Below are positions 1 to 6,731 of a stretch of DNA of 8,758 nucleotides, in pieces (the first letter of the stretch is position 1; each line of letters starts with the position of its first letter). This DNA is from JAZGDL01 sp036477795. Lineage in GTDB: Bacteria; Planctomycetota; Phycisphaerae; UBA1845. The position numbers and the translations under genes were made by a program. Below the pieces are notes generated by a model. The model searched no databases. It was given only the letters and a program-made list of their open reading frames with translations, and was not told the origin of the DNA. Location: NCBI GenBank assembly GCA_036477795.1, contig JAZGDL010000341.1, forward strand, positions 1-8,758, given 5' to 3'.

Positions 1-140
1 TCACCTCCGGTTGCTCTCCACCTCGCCTCACGGCCACGCAGTTACCTTCGGTTACAGGCCGGAGAGCGCATGCCTGGGGGGGACTTGCGCCCCTCTGATC
101 GAGTACACTCTCAGGCGCACTGGCCCAGGTCCTTTGGACA

Positions 141-212
141 TGGGGGAGACGATGATATACGCTCAGGGCTATGCCCACGATCATCGGGTTCCCCACCTCC
201 AAAGGAGGTGGG
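141..212 (+). promoter_or_regulatory. Two overlapping, mutually exclusive hairpins (possible attenuator or switch)
   Basis: Hairpin A pairs TGGGGGA (141-147) with TTCCCCA (189-195), then after a 2x2 internal loop pairs CGATGAT (150-156) with ATCATCG (180-186), and is capped by GGGC-TAT-GCCC (166-176). Hairpin B pairs CCCACCTCC (192-200) perfectly with GGAGGTGGG (204-212) around an AAA loop. The 3' arm of A and the 5' arm of B share 192-195, so both cannot form fully at once. No T-run follows B, so it is not a classical intrinsic terminator. The pair lies 70-140 bases before the epimerase start. A regulatory role is inference; a conserved extragenic repeat would look the same. Confidence 0.35.
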
Positions 213-266
213 CCACCCGGCCTGGATTCGCGGCAGCTCGATCTGATAGTCCGGCCCTGCTGAACG

Positions 267-272
267 AAGGAG
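267..272 (+). promoter_or_regulatory. Ribosome binding site of the epimerase gene
   Basis: AAGGAG ends nine bases before the ATG at 282. It is one of the few clear Shine-Dalgarno sequences in this window and fixes the start of the epimerase gene. Confidence 0.75.
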
Positions 273-281
273 CAAACGACC

Positions 282-1172
282 ATGAACATCGCCGTCACCG
301 GCGCGACCGGCTTCTTGGGCCGGTATATTGTCAACCGCTTGACCGCCGCCGGCCATCACTGCCGCTGCTGGTATAGACCCGAAAGCGACCGTGGGGGATT
401 CACGCGCGAAGGCGCCATCGAGTGGGTCGAAGGCCGACTCGACGACCAGCGCGGGGCCGATGCCGTCCTGGACCGCACCGACGCCGTCATCCATTCCGCC
501 CTGCATCACCCCGGCGGCGGCTTCCGTGGCGGCGAAGGCGACCTGGTCGAGTTCGTCACCAAGAACATCGTCGGTACCGTTCGTTTGATCGAGTCGGCGC
601 GGCGGATCGGCGTCGGCCGATTCATTTTCATCTCCACCTGCGCCGTCCACGAGGTCATCCTCGACGACCGTCCTCTCGATGAAGCCCACCCACTGTGGCC
701 GCGGAGCCATTATGGTGCCCACAAAGCCGCCATCGAGCAATTCATCCACAGCTACGGCCTGGGGAACAGCTACGACATCTGCGCACTTCGCCCCACGGGG
801 ATTTACGGCCTGGCCCGGCCGGCCAGCGCCAGCAAGTGGTACGACGTTGTGCACGCGGTCAAGAATGGTGAGCCGATATCGTCCGCCGCCGGCGGCAAGG
901 AGGTCCACGCCGACGACGTAGCCAAGGCCTGCGAAATCCTGCTCACGGCTGAGAACATCGCCGGTGAGGCCTACAACTGTTACGACCGCTACGTCGCCGA
1001 TCAGGACGTAGCAGAGATCGTCAAAGGAATCACCGGAAGCAACAGTGTCATCGAGGGCCTCAACAAAGGTCCCAAGCACCAGATCAGCACCGACAAACTC
1101 CGCGCCCTGGGCATGACCTTCGGCGACCAGGCGCTACTCGTACAGACTATCCACGAACTTCTCGAAAGCTAA
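282..1172 (+). CDS. NAD-dependent epimerase/dehydratase family protein (extended SDR)
   Basis: The 296-residue protein is an extended short-chain dehydrogenase/reductase of the kind that oxidises, reduces or epimerises nucleotide sugars and related substrates with NAD(P) in the cytoplasm. It has the N-terminal Rossmann motif G7-ATGF-LG13, an ST pair at 118-119 in the position of the catalytic Ser/Thr, and the active-site Y144-GAH-K148. The RPTGIYG stretch (170-176) after the YxxxK motif and VHADDVAKA (208-216) are typical of the family. Length is near the usual 290-340. The start is supported by AAGGAG nine bases upstream. The gene stands alone, so context does not give the substrate; dihydroflavonol-reductase-like or UDP-sugar-epimerase-like subfamilies are both possible. 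Family is confident, substrate unknown. Confidence 0.9.
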   Translation: MNIAVTGATGFLGRYIVNRLTAAGHHCRCWYRPESDRGGFTREGAIEWVEGRLDDQRGADAVLDRTDAVIHSALHHPGGGFRGGEGDLVEFVTKNIVGTVRLIESARRIGVGRFIFISTCAVHEVILDDRPLDEAHPLWPRSHYGAHKAAIEQFIHSYGLGNSYDICALRPTGIYGLARPASASKWYDVVHAVKNGEPISSAAGGKEVHADDVAKACEILLTAENIAGEAYNCYDRYVADQDVAEIVKGITGSNSVIEGLNKGPKHQISTDKLRALGMTFGDQALLVQTIHELLES

Positions 1173-1199
1173 ATGACGGCGCGCAAACGTGCAACTCCG

Positions 1200-1287
1200 A
1201 TCCGAGCCCGGAGCGCCGGCGACCTGTCTGCGTGCCCGCACAGGCAGGCGGGTTGGCAGACCCCGCGCTGGCGCTTGGGGCTCGGAT
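1200..1287. repeat. 88-bp palindromic repeat element with inverted ends
   Basis: The ends ATCCGAGCCC (1200-1209) and GGGCTCGGAT (1278-1287) are perfect reverse complements. The match continues inward with few mismatches (AGCGCC at 1212-1217 against GGCGCT at 1270-1275), giving arms of about 22 bases with 19 matches. The centre holds a second, nested hairpin built from CCTG..TGCG and CGCA..CAGG around 1224-1243. It fills most of the gap between the epimerase stop and the methyltransferase start. It resembles short palindromic repeats I associate with planctomycete genomes, but that is memory, not a search. It encodes nothing. Confidence 0.7.
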
Positions 1288-1319
1288 AAGCACTGGCAGG
1301 ATTCATGGTCGACCTGCAG

Positions 1320-1356
1320 GCGGGCAGATGGTGAACCGGGCGGGCGGATGGTAAAC
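1320..1356 (+). repeat. Two 17-bp direct repeats just before the methyltransferase start
   Basis: Units at 1320-1336 and 1340-1356 match at 15 of 17 positions (GCGGGCRGATGGTRAAC) with a period of 20. The second unit ends eight bases before the ATG at 1365. It could be a protein-binding site or a chance duplication; nothing here distinguishes these. Confidence 0.4.
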
Positions 1357-1364
1357 TCGTTTCT

Positions 1365-2072
1365 ATGGAACGGCCTGGGATCGAAGATGAAAAGGGACCG
1401 ATTGACGTGCTGCCGACGCGGGAGGGGTATGACCAGTGGTCGGCGGTCTACGACGACGAGGACAACCCGCTGGTGGCCCTCGAAGAGCCGCACGTGGAGC
1501 GTCTGCTCGGAAACGTCCATGGACTGCAAATAGTGGACATCGGGTGCGGCACCGGCCGACATGCGGCCAAACTGGTTCACTTCGGAGCCCAGGTGACCGC
1601 CTTGGATTTTTCCGACGGCATGATGAGCAAGGCCCGATGCAAACCGGGTGCCGAGCGCATTCGATTCGTCGTGCAGAATCTGGAACGTCCGCTGCCGTTG
1701 CGTACGGGGGCTTTCGATCGGGTGCTGTGTTGTCTGGTGCTCGATCACATTGCCGATTTGCGGGGATTGTTCGGCGAGTTTGAGCGCATCTGTCGGGTCG
1801 ACGGGTTCATCGTCATATCCGTGATGCACCCCGCTCTGATGCTGCGCGGCATCCAGGCCCGATTCATCAATCCAGCCACCGGCCGTGAGGTTCGGCCCCA
1901 AAGCTGCCCCAACCAGATCGCCGATTACGTGACGGCTGCGGTGCAGTCCGGCCTGTCGATCGATCATATCAGCGAGCACGCCGTCGACGAAAACCTGGTG
2001 GCCCGGTCGGCGCGGGCCGGAAAGTACCTGGGTTGGCCCATGTTGCTGATGATGAAGTGCAGTCCGGCGTAA
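1365..2072 (+). CDS. Class I SAM-dependent methyltransferase (Methyltransf_11/UbiE-like)
   Basis: The 235-residue protein has the seven-strand methyltransferase fold signature. Motif I is VDIGCGTGRHA (57-67), the acidic residue that binds the ribose of S-adenosylmethionine is D81 in ALDFS, and the segment FDRVLCCLVLDHIAD (117-131) is the usual post-motif region that shapes the substrate pocket. Length is normal for a stand-alone small-molecule methyltransferase. The substrate cannot be told: the C-terminal part gives no specific match. No good ribosome site precedes the ATG at 1365. A GTG at codon 15 (1407) is preceded by AAAAGGGA and could be the true start; the residues before it are not conserved in type. 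The gene lies between two palindromic elements and is convergent with the next gene. Confidence 0.85.
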   Translation: MERPGIEDEKGPIDVLPTREGYDQWSAVYDDEDNPLVALEEPHVERLLGNVHGLQIVDIGCGTGRHAAKLVHFGAQVTALDFSDGMMSKARCKPGAERIRFVVQNLERPLPLRTGAFDRVLCCLVLDHIADLRGLFGEFERICRVDGFIVISVMHPALMLRGIQARFINPATGREVRPQSCPNQIADYVTAAVQSGLSIDHISEHAVDENLVARSARAGKYLGWPMLLMMKCSPA

Positions 2073-2084
2073 AACCGGTGGAGT

Positions 2085-2226
2085 CTAGTGTAGTGTTTCA
2101 CTCAGATGGCGTATTATCCGAGACCCGACCGTAAGGGAGGGCAAACGCTACGTCCCGACGGAACCGCTCCCTCACGGTCGCGGCTCGGTTCGCGAAGAAT
2201 GCGCCAACTCCGAGACACTACACTAG
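2085..2226. mobile_element. 142-bp MITE-like element with 12-bp terminal inverted repeats
   Basis: CTAGTGTAGTGT (2085-2096) and ACACTACACTAG (2215-2226) are perfect reverse complements and bound the element. An inner imperfect pair, GACCGTAAGGGAG (2127-2139) with CTCCCTCACGGTC (2167-2179), differs at one base, and partial complementarity links the segments between, so nearly the whole element could fold on itself. No reading frame of note is inside. It sits in the 187-bp gap between two convergent genes, 12 bases after the methyltransferase stop and 33 before the DUF1028 gene's stop. The inner CTCCCTCACGGTCGCGG motif looks like a repeat I have seen in planctomycete genomes. Element ends are clear; mobility is inference, and a target-site duplication cannot be defined cleanly because CTAG also flanks it. 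Confidence 0.65.
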
Positions 2227-2259
2227 TTTCTAGTTGAACCATGCAGCGGAGCGAAATCG

Positions 2260-3267
2260 TCACCGGCGCGGAGCCTGGTCGGTGATCCGCTTCAACACCT
2301 GCTGGTCATCGGGCAGGAAGCCCGCCGGTACGACGCGGGGAACCACTTTGACCCAGATGGGCTCCTCTTTGAATACCTCTTTGAATAGTCGCAGGGCTTT
2401 TTCCTCGTCGCCCGCGCCAAACAGTGTCACCGCCTGCCAGAACCTCAGTTCGACGATCCCTGGCGCGAGTTGGGCGGCTTTGGCGTATGCGCGCATGGCG
2501 TCGTCGATCCTGCCCTTTTCGACCAGCTCGTCTCCGCGATTGCTGTGCTGGTACGCCCGGTGCAAACCGACCAACCGCTTCAATTCCTTTACCGGGTTGG
2601 GATGATCCTCGACGCGCAGCTCCATGATGCGTCCCTGCCACGGTTCGGTCTCTCGCTCACCCGACACGACCAGAATCGCCGCCGACTGCCTCCCGCGAAT
2701 GTCGCCGCCGGCGCTCTGTGCCGCCGCCAGGGCTGCCAGCATCCGATCCGCCAGATCACCTTTGGCGGATTCGTACGCCTCACGCATCGCCGGCACGATG
2801 GAGTCATTCAGCATCAGGTTGGCTTGGACCGAGTAATTGTCACCGATGTAGTGTCCCGCCGCTTCGATGCAGTTGCTACCCGTATGCGTGGCCACGCGCC
2901 CTTGCGAATCGATCATGGCCACCTGACGCACGTCTCTCCTGGGATCGTCGGCCAACAAGGTGTCCAGCGCTTGCTGTGCGCTGGAGCCCTGCCGCATCAG
3001 TGCCAGTCCTTTAGGCCCATAGCTGATCTTCACCAGCGACTGCGTGGCCACCGCCCCCACACCCGCCTCGGCCCAAGGCACCACCGGCCCGACCGAGAAC
3101 CAGTGTGATTGTACGGCCACGCCAAACTGCCCATTCTTCTTGTCACGGGCGACGATCGAATAGGTGTGGACGGACCGCTCTGTGCCCACCGCCCCATCCC
3201 CAACTAAAGCGACCACCAGGGCGCCCAACAATCCCCGTGTCACTCTGCTGCGCAGTTCACCGTCCAT
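2260..3267 (-). CDS. Exported DUF1028 family protein with C-terminal TPR-like helices
   Basis: The 335-residue protein begins with a basic stretch and a hydrophobic core (about 12-23) followed by a short polar segment, a probable signal peptide. Residues 34 to about 225 are a DUF1028 domain, recognised from HTYSIVARD (34-42), VAVQSHWFSVGPVVPWAEAG (51-69 region) and GVGAVATQS. As I recall, DUF1028 is placed with the Ntn-hydrolase-like folds, but its reaction is not known. Residues about 236-305 contain paired helices with LVEKGRIDDAMRAYAKAAQLAP (248-269 region), a tetratricopeptide-like repeat, as seen in some family members with an appended domain. The start is supported by GAAAGG (plus-strand 3276-3281) eight bases upstream of the ATG. 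The gene stands alone and faces the methyltransferase. Confidence 0.85.
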   Translation of the reverse strand: MDGELRSRVTRGLLGALVVALVGDGAVGTERSVHTYSIVARDKKNGQFGVAVQSHWFSVGPVVPWAEAGVGAVATQSLVKISYGPKGLALMRQGSSAQQALDTLLADDPRRDVRQVAMIDSQGRVATHTGSNCIEAAGHYIGDNYSVQANLMLNDSIVPAMREAYESAKGDLADRMLAALAAAQSAGGDIRGRQSAAILVVSGERETEPWQGRIMELRVEDHPNPVKELKRLVGLHRAYQHSNRGDELVEKGRIDDAMRAYAKAAQLAPGIVELRFWQAVTLFGAGDEEKALRLFKEVFKEEPIWVKVVPRVVPAGFLPDDQQVLKRITDQAPRR

Positions 3268-3275
3268 CCAGTTTA

Positions 3276-3281
3276 CCTTTC
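3276..3281 (-). promoter_or_regulatory. Ribosome binding site of the DUF1028 gene
   Basis: Read on the minus strand this is GAAAGG, eight bases before the ATG at 3267-3265. It supports that start, which also gives a complete signal peptide. Confidence 0.55.
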
Positions 3282-3491
3282 ACTTGCCAGCGTTCTTACG
3301 ATCACACATGGCCCGCAACACAAGTGTACATCCGTAGGCGCCTGCTATGCACCGCCCACACGGGAAAAATGCCACGACCGGCACGAAAATGCAGGCAGCG
3401 GCTTGCCGTTTGGCAGACGCTCCTTGAAGAGAAGCGTCCCCATACTATCTAAAAACGCATCATCTACAAGAAGCGCCGCCCGGTTGGACCG

Positions 3492-4325
3492 TTACTGAAG
3501 CTTCGACTCGGCTGAGAAATCGATAAAGTCCGACAAGGTGCCTTCCGGCGGTGGGCCGAACGGAGCGGGTTTCAAGACGCGCCCGTTGCGATCGACACCG
3601 CTGTTGGTTTTCGGCGTATTGCAGCGGAATCGAAGCTGGTAGGAGCCGAGTGTGAGTACGTCGCCGTCCTGCAGCATAGCGAAGACCGCCCGCTTGTCGT
3701 TGACCCAGGTGCCGTTTTCGCTGACCAGATCCAACAGCGCCGGACGGTTCAGAAAGTTAAAGATGATGGCATGCACGCGCGACACCTCGCGATCCTCAAT
3801 GGGAACGTCGCACCCGGAACTGCGGCCCAGGATCGAGACATCACGGCTGAGCCTGGTCAGTTTCCGCGTGCCCGGATCCTCGATAGCCAGGACCGTAGGG
3901 TCCGGTTCCAGGTCCATTATAACCGGGCTGTCGCTGGCGCCGGCCAGGCGTGGCATAGTCAGATCAATCTTCAGTTCCCAGGGACCGAGTTGAACGCGAT
4001 CCGCGTCCTCGATGATTTCCTGCTCGACTTTCAATCCGTTGCGCAACGTCTTACCGCGGGTATCAAGATCGCGCAAGAAGAGTTTGACACCCGTGTTGAC
4101 GATGACGCAGTGTCTGCCGTCGATGCGCGGATGACGCAGCACCAACTTGCAGCCGGCCTTGGTTCCGAACAGCGAGGCCACCCGACGCAGTTTAATAGAT
4201 TGCCCCTCGCCGGGGCCCGAGCAGATCGTCACCGTAACGACCGGCGCACCGGCTGGTACACATGGAACCTGGTCCGCGATGGTTTCGCCCGACGTCACCG
4301 CCGTTCTCCGGACGTCCGCCACCAC
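3492..4325 (-). CDS. Protein with two forkhead-associated (FHA) domains
   Basis: FHA domains bind phosphothreonine peptides and usually work with Ser/Thr kinases or in assembly of signalling complexes. The second domain (about 143-235) is canonical: ILGRSSGCD with G167-R168, VSRVHA with S182, R183 and H185, and ENGTWVN with N204-G205. The first (about 29-122) is degenerate: the GR motif reads FGTKAG, and the SRxH motif reads DGRH (69-72), although RNG (95-97) is kept, so it may fold without binding phosphopeptide. No membrane segment or catalytic domain is seen in the 277 residues. The first usable start is GTG at 4325, immediately followed by a second GTG; no convincing ribosome site is visible and the frame is closed by TGA upstream at 4365-4367. 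No kinase gene is in the window, so the partner is unknown. Confidence 0.88.
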   Translation of the reverse strand: MVADVRRTAVTSGETIADQVPCVPAGAPVVTVTICSGPGEGQSIKLRRVASLFGTKAGCKLVLRHPRIDGRHCVIVNTGVKLFLRDLDTRGKTLRNGLKVEQEIIEDADRVQLGPWELKIDLTMPRLAGASDSPVIMDLEPDPTVLAIEDPGTRKLTRLSRDVSILGRSSGCDVPIEDREVSRVHAIIFNFLNRPALLDLVSENGTWVNDKRAVFAMLQDGDVLTLGSYQLRFRCNTPKTNSGVDRNGRVLKPAPFGPPPEGTLSDFIDFSAESKLQ

Positions 4326-4490
4326 CCCGGCGTACGCTACAACGCCATCACCACTGTCTATCGGTCAAGACCGCCTTGACAGGTAAGGGCGACCACATAA
4401 CCGGGCAGATGGTGGCACACATGCAATACTACCACCAGTATAGTTTATGGATTTGCACCGGCGATATCCAGCTAAACACCGGCAAGTGCT

Positions 4491-4514
4491 GGTGCGAGAA
4501 TCCTTTCTCGCACC
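4491..4514 (+). repeat. REP-like perfect hairpin, copy 1
   Basis: GGTGCGAGAA and TTCTCGCACC form a perfect 10-bp stem around a TCCT loop. The core CGAGAATCCTTTCTCG is shared, in opposite orientation, with the hairpin at 4558-4581, with matching changes on both sides of the stem. Confidence 0.8.
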
Positions 4515-4557
4515 CATCCGCTGCTCCGAATCCCTTCCCCTGGCCCGCCAGGAGGGG

Positions 4558-4581
4558 GGACCGAGAAGGGATTCTCGGTCC
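4558..4581 (-). repeat. REP-like perfect hairpin, copy 2 (inverted)
   Basis: GGACCGAGAA and TTCTCGGTCC form a perfect 10-bp stem around GGGA. Its reverse complement aligns with copy 1 with two stem base pairs changed compensatorily (TG/CA against AC/GT) and one loop change. A third, degenerate half copy, CTCCGAATCCCTTC, lies between them at 4524-4537; its GAATCCCTT (4528-4536) can pair with AAGGGATTC (4566-4574) as an alternative stem. Neither copy is followed by a T-run, so neither is a standard terminator. Confidence 0.8.
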
Positions 4582-4784
4582 AGCGTGCCCTTGCGCTATC
4601 CACCTCAACACCGAGCTTCGGGCAACTTAGCTACCACCCCGAAGTAGCCTCAATTGAGAGCGTATCACCCACGGCACCTCATTACACCCGGTTTAGCGCA
4701 ACCGAAAGTCCCTACTCAGTGCATTTTTACACCCCACAGGACGCGGCTGGCAACAATACGCCGGCGCGCGGATAATAACGCCCT

Positions 4785-6731
4785 ATGGCATCGAGCACTG
4801 ATCAATCCGCCGCGCCGTCCCGTTTTTTGATTCTCGGCACCGCCGGCCACATTGACCACGGCAAGACCGCCTTGGTCAACGCCCTCACCGGCACCAACAC
4901 CGATCGTCTTCCGGAAGAGAAGCGTCGCGGCATGACCATTGAACTTGGCTTCGCAGAACTTGCGGTTGGGGACGTTCACTTCGGTGTCGTCGACGTCCCC
5001 GGCCACGAGCGCTTCGTTCGTACCATGGTGGCCGGTGCTACCGGCATTGACCTGGCATTGATAGTCGTCGCCGGCGATGACTCGGTCATGCCTCAGACGG
5101 TAGAGCATGTCGAGGTTCTGCGATTGGTCGGGATCGAGCAAGCCGTTGTAGCTGTCACCAAGATCGACACCGTCGATGCAACACTGTTGGATGTTGTCGA
5201 GGATGACGTGCGCAATCTTCTGCATGGTACGGTGTTCCAATGCGCTCCGATGGTGCGGGTCTCGTCGGTCACCGGCGAGGGGCTCGGCGCGCTGAAGAAG
5301 GCGCTGCTCGAGGTCGCCGGACGCGTTTCACAACGCCGGCGGAGCGGTTCATTTCGCATGGCCGTTGACCGCGTGTTCACGGTGCAAGGCCGTGGCACTG
5401 TTGTGACCGGATCGGTGCTTCAAGGCCTGGTGCGCTCCGGCGACACACTCGAGGTCCATCCCGGCTCAAAGCGCTGCCGTGTTCGCGAAGTACAGTCGCA
5501 CGGGCTGAGACAAGACGCGATCCAACTGGGCCGGCGGGCGGCCCTCAATCTCATAGGACTTGACCGGCGCGACATGGACCGCGGTCACGAACTGGCCACC
5601 CCCGGTTTCATAGCCCCCTCGCACCGCGTGGACACTTCCTTTGAGGTGCTGCAGAGCTGCAAACGCAGCATCAAGCCATTTTCGCGACTGCGTATCTGCA
5701 TGGGCACGCGGGACGTCTTAGCACGCGTAGTTATGTTGGACCGGGCGGAAATAGCCCCCGGGGGGACGTCCTATGTTCAGCTTCGTTCAGACAGCGACTT
5801 TTTCGCCGTCCACGGCCAGCGCTTTATCGCCCGCGAGGAGAACGATGCCCGCACCATCGGCGGCGGGGTCGTTCTCCGGCCGGTCGCGCTACGGTGGTCT
5901 GCCGACCGCGAAAGCGAGCGGCAGGCCCTGGACATCCTCAATCACGGTTCGCCCGACCAGCGCATTACTCAAGTCTCGATAGAGGTCGGTTTTGCCGACG
6001 TATACGATCTTCACCTTGTCGCCCGCACCGGCATCGAACCCGACGCCCTTCGCGCTGTGCGCCAGAAGCTTATGGACACCGAACAGTGGATTGCTATCGA
6101 CGGCTTCGATCGCCGCGTCGCTCCAGCTTGCATCGAAACACTATTCGACCGGGCGGACCACCGTCTCCAGCGTTACCACCTGGCGCATCCCCATGAGCCC
6201 GGTTTCCACGTGGACGCCTTCACCGGTTGGCTGGAACGCAAGAGCGCCCCGGGCTTGGGTCGGCCGCTGCTTGATCTCTATGCCAAAAGCGCACGTGCCC
6301 AAGTCCACGGCCGGTATATCTGCGCGCCGGCGTTTGCCCCGAGAATCTCCGCGCAGGACCAACGGATTCTCGACGGCATGCGCGCCGCCATTGGTGAGTC
6401 GGGCTTTGCCCCGCCCTCGCTTGACTCCTTGGCCGGCGCTCTCGACACGGATGTCAAGCGCTTGCGCCGCCTGGCCAAGATCGCCGTCGCTTACGGCGAA
6501 CTCGTCGAAATCGACGGCGCGATCTATCTTTCCGCGGAGAATGAGTCACAACTGCGCCGCATCGTGGCCGACATGATCCGTGAGGGTAACGCCGTCACCG
6601 TTGCACAGGTGCGTGAACGGCTGGATTCGAGCCGGAAGTATACCGTGCCCTTCATGGAGTACCTCGATCGCATCCGATTCACCGTGCGCCAGGGTGATAC
6701 CCGTGTGCTGCACGACAAGGCGATGACATGA
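4785..6731 (+). CDS. selB: Selenocysteine-specific translation elongation factor SelB
   Basis: SelB is the GTPase that carries selenocysteyl-tRNA(Sec) to the ribosome and binds the SECIS hairpin of selenoprotein mRNA so that UGA is read as selenocysteine. The 648-residue protein has all GTPase motifs: G1 GHIDHGKT (21-28), the RRGMTIELGFA switch I region (47-57), G3 DVPGH (70-74), G4 TKID (125-128) and VSSVTG (159-164). EF-Tu-like domain 2 begins near 191 (RMAVDRVFTVQGRGTVVTG), and domain 3 follows. The C-terminal half, from about 385, is the winged-helix array that binds SECIS; its last unit has the hallmark SSRKYTVPFMEYLDRI (615-630). Length matches the usual 600-640. The ATG at 4785 gives about 13 residues before the first strand; no ribosome site is evident, and a TTG at codon 15 is a less likely start. 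It overlaps selA by four bases. Confidence 0.97.
   Translation: MASSTDQSAAPSRFLILGTAGHIDHGKTALVNALTGTNTDRLPEEKRRGMTIELGFAELAVGDVHFGVVDVPGHERFVRTMVAGATGIDLALIVVAGDDSVMPQTVEHVEVLRLVGIEQAVVAVTKIDTVDATLLDVVEDDVRNLLHGTVFQCAPMVRVSSVTGEGLGALKKALLEVAGRVSQRRRSGSFRMAVDRVFTVQGRGTVVTGSVLQGLVRSGDTLEVHPGSKRCRVREVQSHGLRQDAIQLGRRAALNLIGLDRRDMDRGHELATPGFIAPSHRVDTSFEVLQSCKRSIKPFSRLRICMGTRDVLARVVMLDRAEIAPGGTSYVQLRSDSDFFAVHGQRFIAREENDARTIGGGVVLRPVALRWSADRESERQALDILNHGSPDQRITQVSIEVGFADVYDLHLVARTGIEPDALRAVRQKLMDTEQWIAIDGFDRRVAPACIETLFDRADHRLQRYHLAHPHEPGFHVDAFTGWLERKSAPGLGRPLLDLYAKSARAQVHGRYICAPAFAPRISAQDQRILDGMRAAIGESGFAPPSLDSLAGALDTDVKRLRRLAKIAVAYGELVEIDGAIYLSAENESQLRRIVADMIREGNAVTVAQVRERLDSSRKYTVPFMEYLDRIRFTVRQGDTRVLHDKAMT

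Larger units (their letters stand above)
1..281. other. Leader/intergenic region without a recognised gene; strongly structured
   Basis: No gene is recognised upstream of the epimerase. Plus-strand frame 1 is open from the window edge to a TGA at 244-246, but its translation resembles no family I know, so it may be the tail of an upstream gene or simply open by chance. The stretch is rich in inverted repeats: GCTCTCC (13-19) with GGAGAGC (61-67), GCGCA (66-70) with TGCGC (86-90), GAGAG (62-66) with CTCTC (108-112), and the hairpins at 141-212 listed separately. This density suggests a structured RNA leader or an extragenic repeat. I cannot assign a known RNA family. Confidence 0.4.
4326..4784. 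other. Divergent intergenic spacer between the FHA gene and selB
   Basis: No coding region is supported here. The spacer should hold the promoters of two divergent genes, but I see no convincing -35/-10 pair. It contains small hairpins: ATACT (4426-4430) with AGTAT (4437-4441), the REP-like pair at 4491-4581, CTTCGGG (4616-4622) with CCCGAAG (4638-4644), the 10-base palindrome CTCAATTGAG (4649-4658), and CGGTT (4689-4693) with AACCG (4700-4704). A tRNA(Sec) gene was looked for here because it is often near selAB; none was found on either strand. Confidence 0.6.

Noticed and set aside
1..8. TCACCTCC at the window start, like the 3' end of 16S rRNA
   Set aside because: Eight bases are not evidence, and no tRNA or 23S sequence follows.
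61..150. Resemblance to a glycine riboswitch aptamer (GGAGAG, CTCTCAGGC, GGACA and GGGGGAGAC in order)
   Set aside because: The highly conserved GCCGAAGG-type core is missing, the spacing between GGAGAG and CTCTCAGG is too short for both internal stems, and the downstream gene has no link to glycine.
111..1079. Long 322-residue open frame on the minus strand
   Set aside because: It is antisense to the epimerase gene, which has clear motifs and a ribosome site; the antisense translation matches no family.
1134..1979. 281-residue open frame on the minus strand
   Set aside because: It is a shadow of the methyltransferase gene and runs through the 88-bp palindrome.
2470..3108. 212-residue open frame on the plus strand
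   Set aside because: It is antisense to the DUF1028 gene, whose protein is clearly recognisable.
3417..3440. Hairpin GACGCT...AGCGTC as a terminator
   Set aside because: Only six base pairs with a long loop and no following T-run on either strand.
3771..4379. 202-residue open frame on the plus strand
   Set aside because: It is antisense to the FHA gene and has no family features.
1321..4414. 13-base identical match CGGGCAGATGGTG at 1321 and 4402
   Set aside because: A match of this length is expected about by chance in a GC-rich window of this size.
4326..4784. Possible tRNA(Sec) gene next to selB
   Set aside because: No T-loop GTTCRA-type motif, TCA anticodon arm or 8-bp acceptor stem could be found on either strand.
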